A DNA stretch of 64,000 nucleotides from Carnegiea gigantea (Eukaryota; Streptophyta; Magnoliopsida; Caryophyllales; Cactaceae): NCBI GenBank assembly GCA_029747015.1, contig JAKOGI010000812.1:257501-321500 (forward strand), written 5' to 3'. The translations under genes were made by a program, and so were the position numbers. The notes beneath the pieces are model-generated. The model saw nothing but the letters and a program-made list of their open reading frames with translations. It was not told where the DNA came from and did no database searches. Below are positions 1 to 10,739 of the stretch, in pieces. Every line of letters begins with the position of its first letter. The stretch's first letter is position 1.

Positions 1-1440
1 GTGCGGCAAAGGGACGTGCGGCCCAAAAGATGTTCACTTATGGCACACACACACGTGTCAGACCTGGTGGATTAGTTCATGGCATACATGCCCTTGTTCG
101 TCTTACTTTACCAATGTTTGTTACCAAAAAGTTGCACTACACTGTACAGAGACAGGGACCGCCAAGTGATATTATAACAATACCCAGGTTTAGTGCACAT
201 GTTCGATGCATGCTGGCAATGCTTGTTCTGCTGAGTACGTGCGATAATGTGACAAAAGAGCTTCAACTGAAAGCGCCCCAAAAATTGTTCCCCAATACGA
301 ACCCTACTCGAAAACTACGTTTAGCACCGTCATGTATAGCACAAATGTTGCCATGAACACTGACATCCACAAAACTTGACCGCGAGTGGCATCTACAACA
401 TGTGCTTTGAAAAACAATTCACTGTCCCTACACACCCTCAATGTAGAAGTTGCTGTAAGGAGTTGTGATCTTAACCGTCGCATTTCAACCTCAAGGTTCC
501 GCGCATGCTTGCATCAACCCAAACGAAGTGATCACACCTCCTCTGTAATGATCGTGTCCCAAGACACATTTGTTTAGTTCCACCCACAAAACAATACAAA
601 AAATACAAGTGGTTGTAAATTAAGTACGTGGATTTCAGTAAGGGTAATTACCTTTTGGCAAATAGTGTGCCTACTATAGCGGTCCCTTTCAGCAACTATA
701 ATTTCTACCGGTTCACCACAGTGATAAATCATCCCTGTTGTTCTAGATGAGCACCCTGGGTTCACCATTAACCCTCTCGCCTACCTTCCTTGAACGTAAT
801 AATTGCACTTAGTTTAAACCTGCTCAACTGCAGATTGTAATGGCATCAGATGTTGTTATTCTTCTTCGGTACAGAAATTAGGTAGGAAGGTGGAAGGAGG
901 AAGTGTGGTGTAAATACATGTCATTGGCACCCCACTATTATGGGAAATGATCTGGGTTGGCGGGAGAGGCCACGTTCCTTTGTTCACTATTCCCGCCAAC
1001 TAGTGACATGACATGACTGGGGGACATTGGGTCCCACTTTAATTAATGCAGTGGGAAATTCTTAATCATTGTTGTTTAACTTTTACAAGGCATCAAACTT
1101 GCTAGTTGTGGGTCATTACCTAACATGTTCTAATTTTGTTCATTTCCCATCCATTATAACATGCTGCCTAAGTAGTTATAATTTGCCTCACACAATGCAG
1201 CTCATAACTTGGTACATTGTTACGCCCCATGATAATTTTGAGTGCACATTTAAGTACAGACCAGGGTACAACTGATTGTGTACACCAGGAAAACGTTGAA
1301 AAAAAAAAGTAAACGCTGTCAATGGCGTAACGGCACTGCATAACGCACGCCCATTCCCCTAATCTCCCATCCATAATGAAATCTTGGTGTACAATGGTAG
1401 ATGGAGAGTTGGTGAAGTTTTCTGGGACAATTAAGGCACT
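1..1440. other. Left flank, no supported gene
   Basis: I see no convincing coding region here. Short open frames exist on both strands but show no family motif, no codon pattern and no continuation across neighbouring frames. The stretch may belong to the Mutator-like region that follows, but I could not find a terminal inverted repeat that would place its left end. Confidence 0.5.
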
Positions 1441-1772
1441 CATGCCTACATAACATCAGTGTTGTGCATGGAAACTGCGTTCACAGAATTCTTTCTCTAT
1501 GTTGAACTCCTCTTCAAAAAAAGCCCTCGAAACCACGACTCCAACTCCGAACAACATTATTGCAGTCAACACCCATGGCCACCAACAATGATGGCCACCA
1601 ACATTATTGCAGTCACCACTCATGCCTACATAACATCAGTGTTGTGCATGGAAACTGTGTTCACTAAATTCTTTCTCTACATGAACTCCTCTTCAAAAAA
1701 AGCCCTCGCAACTACAACTCTAACTCTGAACAACATTATTGCAGTCACCACCCATGGCCACCAACAATGATG
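1441..1772 (+). repeat. 180-bp tandem duplication (two units)
   Basis: Both units begin with CATGCCTACATAACATCAGT, at 1441 and at 1621, so the period is exactly 180 bp. They then share the run through GTTGTGCATGGAAACTG, the CTCTTCAAAAAAAGCCCTCG block, and the ACATTATTGCAGTCA / CCCATGGCCACCAACAATG block. The second unit is shorter because the first carries an extra internal copy of the ATGGCCACCAAC segment. The end of unit two contains the ATG at 1754 of the pseudogene below, so the duplication covers the leader and perhaps the promoter of that gene. Confidence 0.9.
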
Positions 1773-2650
1773 AATACCCTACACTTCCCACCCTTGGATG
1801 GGTTGACGATGGTCAATTCACCCCTCTTGAAAATATAACATTACAGTCGTTCATGGATTTTCCAGTACGATCTTGGGTCGATGACTTCACGCCTATTGAA
1901 CGAAAGCACTATACCAACTTGAAGTGTCTTCTCCCCTCTGGTAGGATAGTACCTGGCCACGTACCCATTGTGAAAGAGTTCGACATAAACTGAGGTCATA
2001 ATTGGAGATCAATCATATAGGAAGACAGAAGACGTAGTTTCTGTCTGGATACTATAGTCGAACAAGAAGGTCTAGTCCAGGCATTTGACATTGACCCCAC
2101 CCCTGCTCCTTCATACAGTCTGCCACCGAGATTTGTGCAGTCCCAAAGTATGACCGCAGTCCAATACGATGGGTGGACGGACGACACTTACTTACATGTC
2201 ATCCTCGGAGGACGTGAAGGAGCTAAGGTGAATATCACTCTCTGAACCCTCCAACAGTTGGATGGAGTGGTGTATAATATGAAAGTGCAAACCACACTAT
2301 CGCGACGGGGGGTCCCGCCGGGGGTTCCAATTGCAAGTACTCAAGATGTTCGCATATGTACATGGAACTGCAGAGGCATACCAAGAGCCCTCTTTCGACC
2401 GAACTTGTACACTTTGAGAACAATGACTGCATCTGCTGTCGTTGTTGTAACGGAAACACGAGCCTCTCAAAGAAATGCCTGCCAACTGTTAGGCCAAGCA
2501 CATGGCCTCAATTACTTTTACACGGAGACGTTGGGGTTTGTTGGGGGCATTTTCGTACTGTGGAACACGTTGAAGGTCTTCCTGTGCGGTTTCAACACTG
2601 AACCGTACCGCGTCTCCTTCATTGCTAAGGTGCAAATAACACTCATGTAA
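1754..2650 (+). pseudogene. EEP-domain (LINE-type endonuclease-like) pseudogene with an unknown N-terminal part
   Basis: A single reading frame can be followed from the ATG at 1754 to 2650 with in-frame stops at about 1991, 2018 and 2243, so this is one broken gene rather than several ORFs. The first 165 codons encode an acidic, aromatic-rich segment (motifs GWVDDGQF, WTDDTYLHV) that I do not recognise. From about 2350 the product resembles the N-terminal part of an endonuclease/exonuclease/phosphatase fold: WNCRGI with the catalytic-loop Asn, then VVVVTETRAS with the catalytic Glu, then GFVGGIFVLWN. This is the fold that nicks DNA in L1 LINEs. The rest of the domain, with the catalytic Asp/His, is missing. 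A good splice donor (AAG/GTGC at 2629/2630) may end an exon. It could be a LINE 5' fragment or a nuclease gene carried by the adjacent Mutator-like element. Domain assignment is firm; its parentage is not. Confidence 0.65.
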
Positions 2651-3611
2651 ACACTTGACTAACTTTGTACATACCCACTCATGTCATTCCGCTAACATCG
2701 TTCTTACTGTCCTTGTGCAGGGCCTTTTGTAACTGATGCTTTCATGCAACTACCCACGCCAATGATGCCAATGGCGAACACGGGAGCTATTTCGTACGTA
2801 TGTGGCCCAGATAAACATGTCTATGTGTGTACGATGTTGTTTGCGAATTCATAACACCACCCAATTATGTGTACGACAACCCGGGCTATACATTAGTTCT
2901 TTTGAGGTCCCACTAATTGTCACCGTTTTTTCGACCTAATACATATCAAAATTGATGAAAATCGCATTACATGCCAGAATTCATGGTTGTGAATGCATTT
3001 CCAGATATCGTCCCCTTCTCATATCTGTAGACAACATATAATTACTTCAGAAACCCAGGTTGCTTGACATTATTTGCAAGGTTAATGTTTGCAACTTCGG
3101 AAAACCCAACTTTGGCATGCACATTATCTGGGAGAAATATGAATGCCTTTCAAGTTATGTCCATCACAAAGGCGCGTTTTGGAATGCATGTTTCGCTGAA
3201 GTTCCAGTACTCTCCAATTTGTCATCTTCATTTATTGTATGTTTCATAATGTCACGTATTCTGCGTTGACAACATTTTTTTCGTTAGTAGTTTCATAAGG
3301 TTAGCACATACGTCATCATTTAACGTAAACATTTTACATTTTCATTTCACACAAAAGTTGGGAGCGTTCTCCCTGAAAGTACATACGTAGTCATCGTACT
3401 ACACCGGTCTACATGACCTTACACATTCCACTTCCATCTTTACGACCATTAACATAAGCAAGTTGGCCTCAGATGTGAGTGAGACGGAAGTCCAACACCG
3501 GCCAAAAACAACATTGACAACATTGTGGCATTGACCTAACTTCCTTATTGTACTTTACGTAATTAAAATTTCCACTACGAGGTCCAACTTTTGAACACCC
3601 AACTACGCAGT
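2651..3611. other. No supported gene
   Basis: Non-coding by inspection. A possible acceptor (CTTGTGCAG at 2712-2720) follows the EEP fragment. The codons after it (motifs GPFVTDAF, ISYVCGP) are open for about 45 residues in one frame but do not continue the EEP fold, so I do not call an exon. Confidence 0.4.
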
Positions 3612-4182
3612 TCATCCTCGAACAATAACTGCAACAAGCACCATGATAACTGTAACACAAATATCGAGCATGTTTTTTAGCTTGTCCACCTCCACTTTCA
3701 GGCCATCTTCAATGTTCATCTCATCATGCTCAGCCCAAAACCGTTCATTATGGTCATCAAGAAGCCTATCTCTAGCCTTGTTGTGCTCCTCCACCAGTTC
3801 ATCAATGACCATCATTGACCTTGCGGTGTATTCTAGGTTAACAAATCGAAAGAAATTGCATGCAATCTCATCCTACAAACACACAAACAGGAAACATGCC
3901 TTTCATTTGCAAATGTTATAGTCCCTGACTTTGCTACCTTCACTATGCTGTGCCAGTTTAGAAGGTAGAAGATAAAATTTATAACAAACATTCTCTCTTC
4001 AGACAGCGAGCATATCACCTACGGTAGTTGTCATTGCTCTCCACTTCAACAACCTCGAGCTCACATTTACAGTAAAACGTCATTGTGCAGTAGCTACAAG
4101 GGCCATCCCAATCCTCGTTAGAACTATCGTCGCTACGCGATCCACCACTGGCACAAGGCCGAGACTAGGTCCGACTGAACAT
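3612..4182 (-). pseudogene. GRF-zinc-finger-like, coiled-coil and membrane-anchored protein (MULE-associated type), spliced
   Basis: Exon 2 (3872 down to 3612) is open to its stop. It encodes a segment beginning ACNFFRFVN, then a charged helical stretch (DELVEEHNKARD, HDEMNIEDGLKVEVDKLKN) and a hydrophobic C-terminus (VTVIMVLVAVIV) that looks like one membrane anchor. Exon 1 starts at the ATG at 4182 and carries a Ser/Asp-rich stretch with CSYC and YCKCELEVVEVESNDNYR, resembling the first half of a GRF-type zinc finger. A donor (AG/GTGATATG at 4019/4018) and an acceptor (TTTGTAG/GATG at 3873/3872) bracket a 146-bp intron. Small proteins with a GRF finger, coiled coil and C-terminal anchor are common in repeat-rich plant DNA. 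Odd points: an in-frame TAG five codons after the ATG, and splice phases that do not match as drawn, so an indel or another boundary is likely. It reads in the same direction as the transposase upstream. Confidence 0.55.
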
Positions 4183-5358
4183 ACCCAAACTGAGGACCAC
4201 TTCTACCTTTTTATCCTTCACAGTCACTATGAGGAAGATGGAATATTTTTGCAATAACCTCCTCTCATTTGTTTAAATACACATAGCTTCCAACAATAAT
4301 TACATGAATTACAACTAATTACTTACGGTTATTGCAATCCACCTATTGACAATTAATGCAGTTGAAGTTCCTTTACTTCATCCCCTCACACATACATCTT
4401 CATTAAATGCAACTACATGATACAATGATCAACAAGTGCACCACTTACATCTACCTACCTAACTTACCCAACCCAATCCCACTTTCAGATTCCCACTTCA
4501 TACGCACACAATTTTGCCATGGACATACCCATATTTTTCGACCACCCTAATTATAATACCATTCACCCCGGTCGCGTTCTCCTACTGAGGGTATTATTAG
4601 CAATCGTTTTTGTTGGTATTGAATAAAATTTTACCAAACTCCATCTCATACGACTGATTCTTCATAACTAATGACCTCATATGTGGTTTCCATACATATC
4701 TGTTTTCGCATCTTCACCCAAAAAAAAAAAATCAATTGCTTCAACATGAATCAGTTGACGTAATCTGTTAAATATTTGCATGTGGGCATTGCACATTTCC
4801 CACCTCTAACTTATGTGACATGGAATTACGTGCATAGCACATGTCAGGCCACCAGCGTCCACAAGCCTTCGCACTGCTATCCGCACAGTTACACTTGTAA
4901 TTGTAGCTATTTGTACTTGCATGTGACAAATGTTATTCTGTTACTTAGTTATTTTGGCATGGTATCTGTCTCCCTTATCCCGGGTTTACGATGACGTCTG
5001 CCTGGGTTAAAAACTACATTCTACAGTCAGTACAATACCACCGACCCTGCCACACCATAGGAGTTGAACAACTTCCCAGGATACATTCCCCTTCTGCTGA
5101 TGTATGTGTAACACAACAACCGCAACCAATTTGGTACAACATACTGTTCACATCATATGCCCAACCTAATTTCATACAGGCATGACAACAACATTCACCA
5201 ATAAACTAATTGCACAATACCAAATACATAATGTCTGAGTCAAAGTTGTCTGTGACGAAGTACAGGGATAACTGAGGGGAAGTGAACGATCATCCATTTA
5301 CATTTACACAATTGGATGTTGACCTCCACAAACCAAAACCACGTACGCGTAAACATGA
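4183..5358. other. Spacer between GRF-like gene and transposase, no supported gene
   Basis: AT-rich, with a poly-A run at about 4720. Short ORFs on the plus strand (about 4776-5185) show no family motif. It probably holds the 3' end of the transposase transcript and the promoter of the GRF-like gene, both minus strand, but no specific site can be identified. Confidence 0.4.
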
Positions 5359-7850
5359 TTAGTAATTGCCACCAAGCAAGTTAGCAACATCTACGAGATC
5401 ACCTTCATAGTCCTCATCGAAGTCCGTATAGGGGTTCCTGCACTTGTTCTTATAGTGCCTCAGCTCACCACATTTCAAACACCTCTTCGATTGTACTCCC
5501 TGCGTTTGCGATTCCCTCCTCTTGTATTTCAGTTTGCTTCACTTTCGTGGATTCACGGGAGGTAAAATATGTCTGTTGAACTCATCATCCAAAGCCTCAC
5601 CGCCAACAACACGTCCTGTTCTTTCCTCCATAGACGCCATCTCATGTGTCTCTATCGGGTGGATACTATTCATGTAGCATGTACTCTGTGTGAGCAACTT
5701 TATATAATCATACACCCACTTCGCCTCCGCCATAGCATGCCTACATGGGAAGCCCTTCATTTGCCACCAACGATAACTGCATTCCCTGTTGGAGAGATTG
5801 ACAATGCTGACTGTTGCTCAGTTGAGCACTATACTCACCTCTGACACTGTTGTATGTTTCGATATTAATCACTAACTTCGCAGCTTCAAGTTCCTTCCTC
5901 AGCTTCTTCTCAATCCTTATGCCGATCCCATTCCCTTGTTTTTCCATCTCCGCCTTCCTCTTGTCCCACTTCTTACCAGGCTTCCCAATGTGTCCAATTA
6001 CTAGCCACGGGATTGACACAGGTCTCAACTTCTGCATCCAGTTATTCCAACTCTCCACGGGGTTATTGTTCAACTTCCCCCACCTCTCCTTCTACTGCGC
6101 CCAATGCTCAGGTTCATTCTTCTCCGCCCATTCAGCCAGCTCCCTCTTGTACCTTCTCAGTTCCTCCATTGCACTATCATACTCTACCACAGTGGGTGCG
6201 TATGCCACCCGCATGAACATTTCCCTTACGAGCCCCTTCGATGCATTCTGCCTAATTCCCAACTTCCCAACTTCTCTTACAAAGTTCTCTGTCAAGTGCC
6301 TCACACAATATGCATGGTTCTCCTTCCTAAATACCTGTGGCACAGCAACAAGCAACCCTTGATTTCTGTCTGACATTACCACAGGCTTCAGCCTAACCAC
6401 TCACGTAGTATAGTCAAGAACCAAAGCCAATTCTCATCGGTCTCTTCTCCCACAACCGCGTAAGCAACATCAAACATATGGTTATCTGCATCCAATGCAA
6501 CCACAGCAAGCATGGTTCCTTCATACGGCCACTGAGATGAGTGCCGTCAACAAACAACATCTTCCGACATCCCAGTAAGAACCCATTTAGGCATGCACCA
6601 ACCGCGACAAACATACGCTTGAACCTGCATCCATCCAACTTCACAAACGCCCTTGAATCAGGATTTGCCCACACTATCGCAGCACACATCCACGGCAAGA
6701 ACTTATAATGGTCAACTAACTTCCCCATCACCAACAACCGAACATATTCCGTCGTCCTCCAAGATTGCATGTACGATAACATCATCCCCAACTCCAACTC
6801 CAAATCCTTCATGATCTGTGTTAGTGAATAATCAACAGATAACTGAATTTGACCTTCAATCATGCCCGTTAGCAGCTTCGCTCTCAGCCTTCTTTCCCCC
6901 ACCTCCCCATCTGACATTGATCGCCAACACTATGCTCGTGCTGTCCCCTAAATTCCTTCACTGTCATCCCATCAACTTTCAAATGACCCCTAACATAAAT
7001 GTAGAAACTGCAACCTCTTGCTTTGCACTTCACCATAATGCGCTGCTTGTAGTTCTTCTCCAATTTGTAATCAAATTAATTAGCTACTTCATACTTCCAA
7101 ATATTATACCTAAATGCATTGGCAGATGAAAACATCTATCCCTTCCCTATTATTTTATTCTTCCATATGCTCATTCTCCTCTTGTAAGCCTCCGAATTAA
7201 CTCCAGATAAGGACTACACACGCTCCTCCCCATCTGCGTCACTTTCAGAGTCCGTTGCTGAGTCGTCAGAATCCTCATCCACTGTGTCAACTGCTTCTTC
7301 TCCATTCCTCATTTCCTCTCTACCTATCAATTGTTGCCTGCCACTTTCATCATCAACACTGCACAGCTAATTAACAACACATTATATTCCTCCCCCCACC
7401 ACACATTTCGAAAATCCAAATTATCTACTAATATGAACAAACAATATCATCCATAATACACACTCTTACCTTGTTACAATAGCGACACATGACCTTATGC
7501 CATTCTCCTGTACGCCGTGATCCCCTACTTATGCACAACCTCTACCGTTGTTAGTCACACAATAACTACCCTTCGCACTACCCACCTCTGTTGTCTTGGG
7601 GACATGCATCGATGGCAACATTGGTTCATCCTTGTCAGCAATATACATATAAGCAAATTCATCATTACCATTTATCAGTTTACACACATCCCCATCCCTA
7701 TGCATTGGACATACTCTGATCATACTTGGTATTATAGCACAACCTTCGCCCCTTTAGGCCTTTCTCCATTATCTCCCCTGCTAACTTAACAACGTCATCA
7801 ACCCCCATATTTTGCCTAACCCATACACAGTTATGACTCCCACTTCATAT
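5359..7850 (-). pseudogene. Mutator-like (MULE) transposase pseudogene with SWIM and CCHC fingers
   Basis: Read on the minus strand the parts come in the order expected for plant MuDR-type transposases. An N-terminal ubiquitin-like segment lies at about 7810-7530 (VDDVVKLAGEIM, then INGNDEFAYMYIA). An acidic Asp/Ser-rich stretch lies at 7358-7215. A zinc-binding segment lies at about 7070-6910 (KCKARGCSFYIYV ... GQHEHS). The transposase core lies at 6917-6092 (FVDGTHLSGR with the first catalytic Asp; VMSDRNQG with the second; HCVRHL-type helix; Glu-rich region). A C-terminal part lies at 6073-5359 with SWIM finger (MKGFPCRHAM) and zinc knuckle CLKCGELRHYKNKC ending in a stop at 5359. A 111-bp intron (7469-7359, donor AAG/GTAAGAG, acceptor TGTGCAG) fits an ancestral spliced gene. 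At least four frameshifts (near 7720, 6905, 6410, 6085/5750) and internal stops make it non-functional. Such enzymes cut at terminal inverted repeats and leave 8-11-bp duplications. Confidence 0.88.
7359..7469 (-). other. Putative intron of the MULE transposase
   Basis: On the minus strand the donor reads AACAAG/GTAAGAG and the acceptor TTAGCTGTGCAG/TG, both good plant consensus sites, 111 bp apart. The sequence between is AT-rich with a stop (TAATTAG) just before the acceptor. Coding quality resumes immediately after the acceptor with an acidic region, supporting the call. Confidence 0.55.
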
Positions 7851-8079
7851 GTCAACACTCCATTCTTTCTACACTACAAGGAACCTCCCCAACATACATA
7901 CACTAAAACCTCACTCATAATTACTGCACGCTAGTGAACACTACCTTCAATTTCAACCACTTCACAAACACATTTCCTAAGCACTATAATCACTGCAGTA
8001 CCTACACACATATAACAACAATAGCTTCAGTACACAACAAAGTCCTGTCCAAACACTAACTTCACATACAGCACCATAT

Positions 8080-8705
8080 ACCCTCACTTTACATCATTCA
8101 TATCCTGGGATATCAGTCAACATATACTAGGTTCACATTTTTACACATGCTGTAATACCGCTATTACCACTACATAAACATAACTTTTTCATTCACAATA
8201 ACTACAAATACATAATCCCTTCATGCTACTGACATCCCTTCCCAAGATGACCCAGACCTACAGGCTGTCTATCCCATCCTTATAGCCTTCACACCCTGAG
8301 ATATCAATGGACTCATTGGAGGTTATTAACCTCACACATACCACAATCTGCCAACAACAGCTACTTCTACCTAATCTAGGACCCCTTCATTCACATCAAA
8401 CATCCCCACATAAGTTTAGCATATTTTTCATTGACCCTTCATAAAATTACCCTACCGTTAATAGTGTCTCCCCCTGTTTACGTCATTGGCATCCTGGGAT
8501 ATCCATGGAGACATACCATGGTACCCAAATCAGACTTATCCCATTACGCTAGCATCAACCGCTGCCACCAATACTGCCACAATTTCATCATATCTAATAT
8601 GAATACAATTCCCTCCTACTTCGTATTCCCCTTTCCCTTTCCCCAATTACCCACACTTATCCCATCGTTATATCATTTACATCCTCACATATCAATGGAC
8701 ACATA
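8080..8705. repeat. Degenerate tandem repeat, period about 190-200 bp
   Basis: The block CCTGGGATATCAATGGACAC occurs in variants at about 8103 (CCTGGGATATCAGTCAAC), 8292 (CCCTGAGATATCAATGGAC), 8492 (CCTGGGATATCCATGGAGAC) and 8681 (CCTCACATATCAATGGACAC), spaced 189-200 bp. The flanks share a pyrimidine-rich TATCCCATC(C/G)TTATA segment. Four decayed copies of one unit are the simplest reading. They lie upstream of the transposase start, in the position of subterminal repeats of large MULEs. Confidence 0.7.
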
Positions 8706-8826
8706 ATTTCTTAAACCATAATCAATAATACCCTAATTCTCCAATAATTGCTGCTGCCAGCTAAGATATGACAAAAATTATCTTAATTCACTACTAATAG
8801 GTTCACCATCTACCAAAGCAAAAATC

Positions 8827-10700
8827 CTTTAACTTGTCTAATTTCAGTTGTCGTACTTAACCCTAGCTTCTTCCCAAATTCTTTGCCACTCTTTTGCTTC
8901 AAATTCTCCCATCTGTGTCTCCATACCATTTTCTCTCTTCAAAGATAGCACTGCTCATCCTCTCCCTATTGCTCCACCTGCCTATGTTTCATACTACCCA
9001 TTTCTCCGGACTGCGCTGGCCTCACCACCACAATGAAGTTAGAGAGAAAGTACATAGAGAACACAATCAGGTTTAGAGAGATAGTACAGAGAGAATAGAG
9101 ATGAGTTTTCCATATGAAAATTTCCTACTCAGCTACAACTACCATCACCTTCTTTCCTCGTCTTTTGCCTCCACCCTTTTAGGGCATTTTGGTCATTACA
9201 ACCATACAATATATTGCCACGTCTAAACAAGTGGCAGAGCTATTTAAGATAGAAATAACACCAAATTGAAATAAAGGCACCAAAAATGAGATAACAATTT
9301 ATTTCAACATCTAAAGGTAAATTTTCCTATAAAAAAATGGCATGAATGGATTGATGGTAGTTTGAAAAGTGTCACATTATTATTGGTTACCTTCTTGTTT
9401 TTATTTCATTTTGAGTTTAATCCCAAATGTCCTAATAAGAAGAATTTAATGTTTTCTGTTATTCCTAAAATTTAAAAGTCAAATATGAGCAATAAATAGC
9501 TTTGAGATGTTAAAAATAACTTTTCTATAAAATGATATAAAATAGTAAAAATATTATTATAATGAAGGTTTTATGAACTTTTTTACTCATATATTTTGAC
9601 AAGTCAAAAATAATTTTATAATTAAATTTAGTTTGTAAATAGTAATAACTGCAGATTAACGTAATCCTTTACTTATGGAGTTTCAAAAGTAAAAAATTAA
9701 TTTACTATATATGTAAAGAAATAAAATAATAAAAGTATTAATCCTTAAAAAGTATTGACAAAAAATAAAATAAAAAATTAATAATAATTTAATATGCCCT
9801 TTAAAAATTGTTTGCAAATTAGTACACTCACTTTAATGTTAATTAACTCAATTTGTCTATGCAAAATATGTATTGTAAGATAATATTTTAAAAATACAAT
9901 CGACTGTTGATAACTAGAAAATTCAAATAACACTCGAGAATAAAATGCTTGCGCTGAATAATTTTACAATTATCCCAATAAAGAGCAAATTTTGGATAAA
10001 TGGAAAAAATAATATTTATCAAAAAATAAAAGTGAGGTAATCATAATACAAAATTTGATCAGCAAGCTTTTTTCCTATATATTATAATTTTATAAATTAT
10101 TTATATATATTTTTTAGGTAATATATGTACATGAGTTACGTAAACAAAATGAAGTCACAAATTTATTCTTATATTTAAAACAACTACATATAGATTGTAG
10201 GCTCATTTTTATATTACTATTTTCTTAGAATTTATATAGATCTGCTATTTAAATCATGAACCAACGATATTGAAAATACTGTGTGAAAAATTAATATTAA
10301 TTACCATAATTTCATTGATATTTGTTTTAAAATTTTATTTGTTTCAATAATTGTTGTGTATTATAGTATATTTTAGATGTCAATGATGATAGATATTTTT
10401 ATTTCATTATTATTAAATAAATATTAATAAAAAACTCATGTGAAGTACGGGATTCATCCTAATTCATGGTAGAAAATTGGAATTACTATTGTTTTTTGCA
10501 AATTTAGTAATTTAATTGTGGTTTTTTGAGAGCTTAAGCAGTAATTTTTGGGCAACTGTGGGTCAAATTATGGTCTAATTGTTCTAGCATCTGATTTTGG
10601 TGAGGAGACTCGAAATTGAAAATGTCTCTTCAACTAAATCCTAATTACTATGAATTTTAATTGATTATACATACTCTACTTAGTTGAAGAGAGAGTGAAT
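8827..10700. other. AT-rich DNA without genes
   Basis: Contains a purine/pyrimidine-rich piece (about 9037-9105, repeated AGAGAGA(A/T)AGTACA) and a GGGCATTTTGGTCATT stretch at 9182, which resembles ends of some plant DNA transposons. No matching partner was found on the left of the MULE region. The remainder is very AT-rich and closed in all frames. Confidence 0.5.
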
Positions 10701-10739
10701 GAATTGTCAATGGTTGAATGAATTTTCAAGTAGAACTGC

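Noticed and set aside
5850..6362. 170-codon plus-strand ORF over the MULE transposase
   Set aside because: Shadow of the minus-strand transposase, whose domains are recognisable; the plus frame is only Ser/Phe/Leu-rich.
9182..9200. GGGCATTTTGGTCATT as a right terminal inverted repeat of the MULE
   Set aside because: No complementary partner was found left of 1,440, so an element end cannot be supported.
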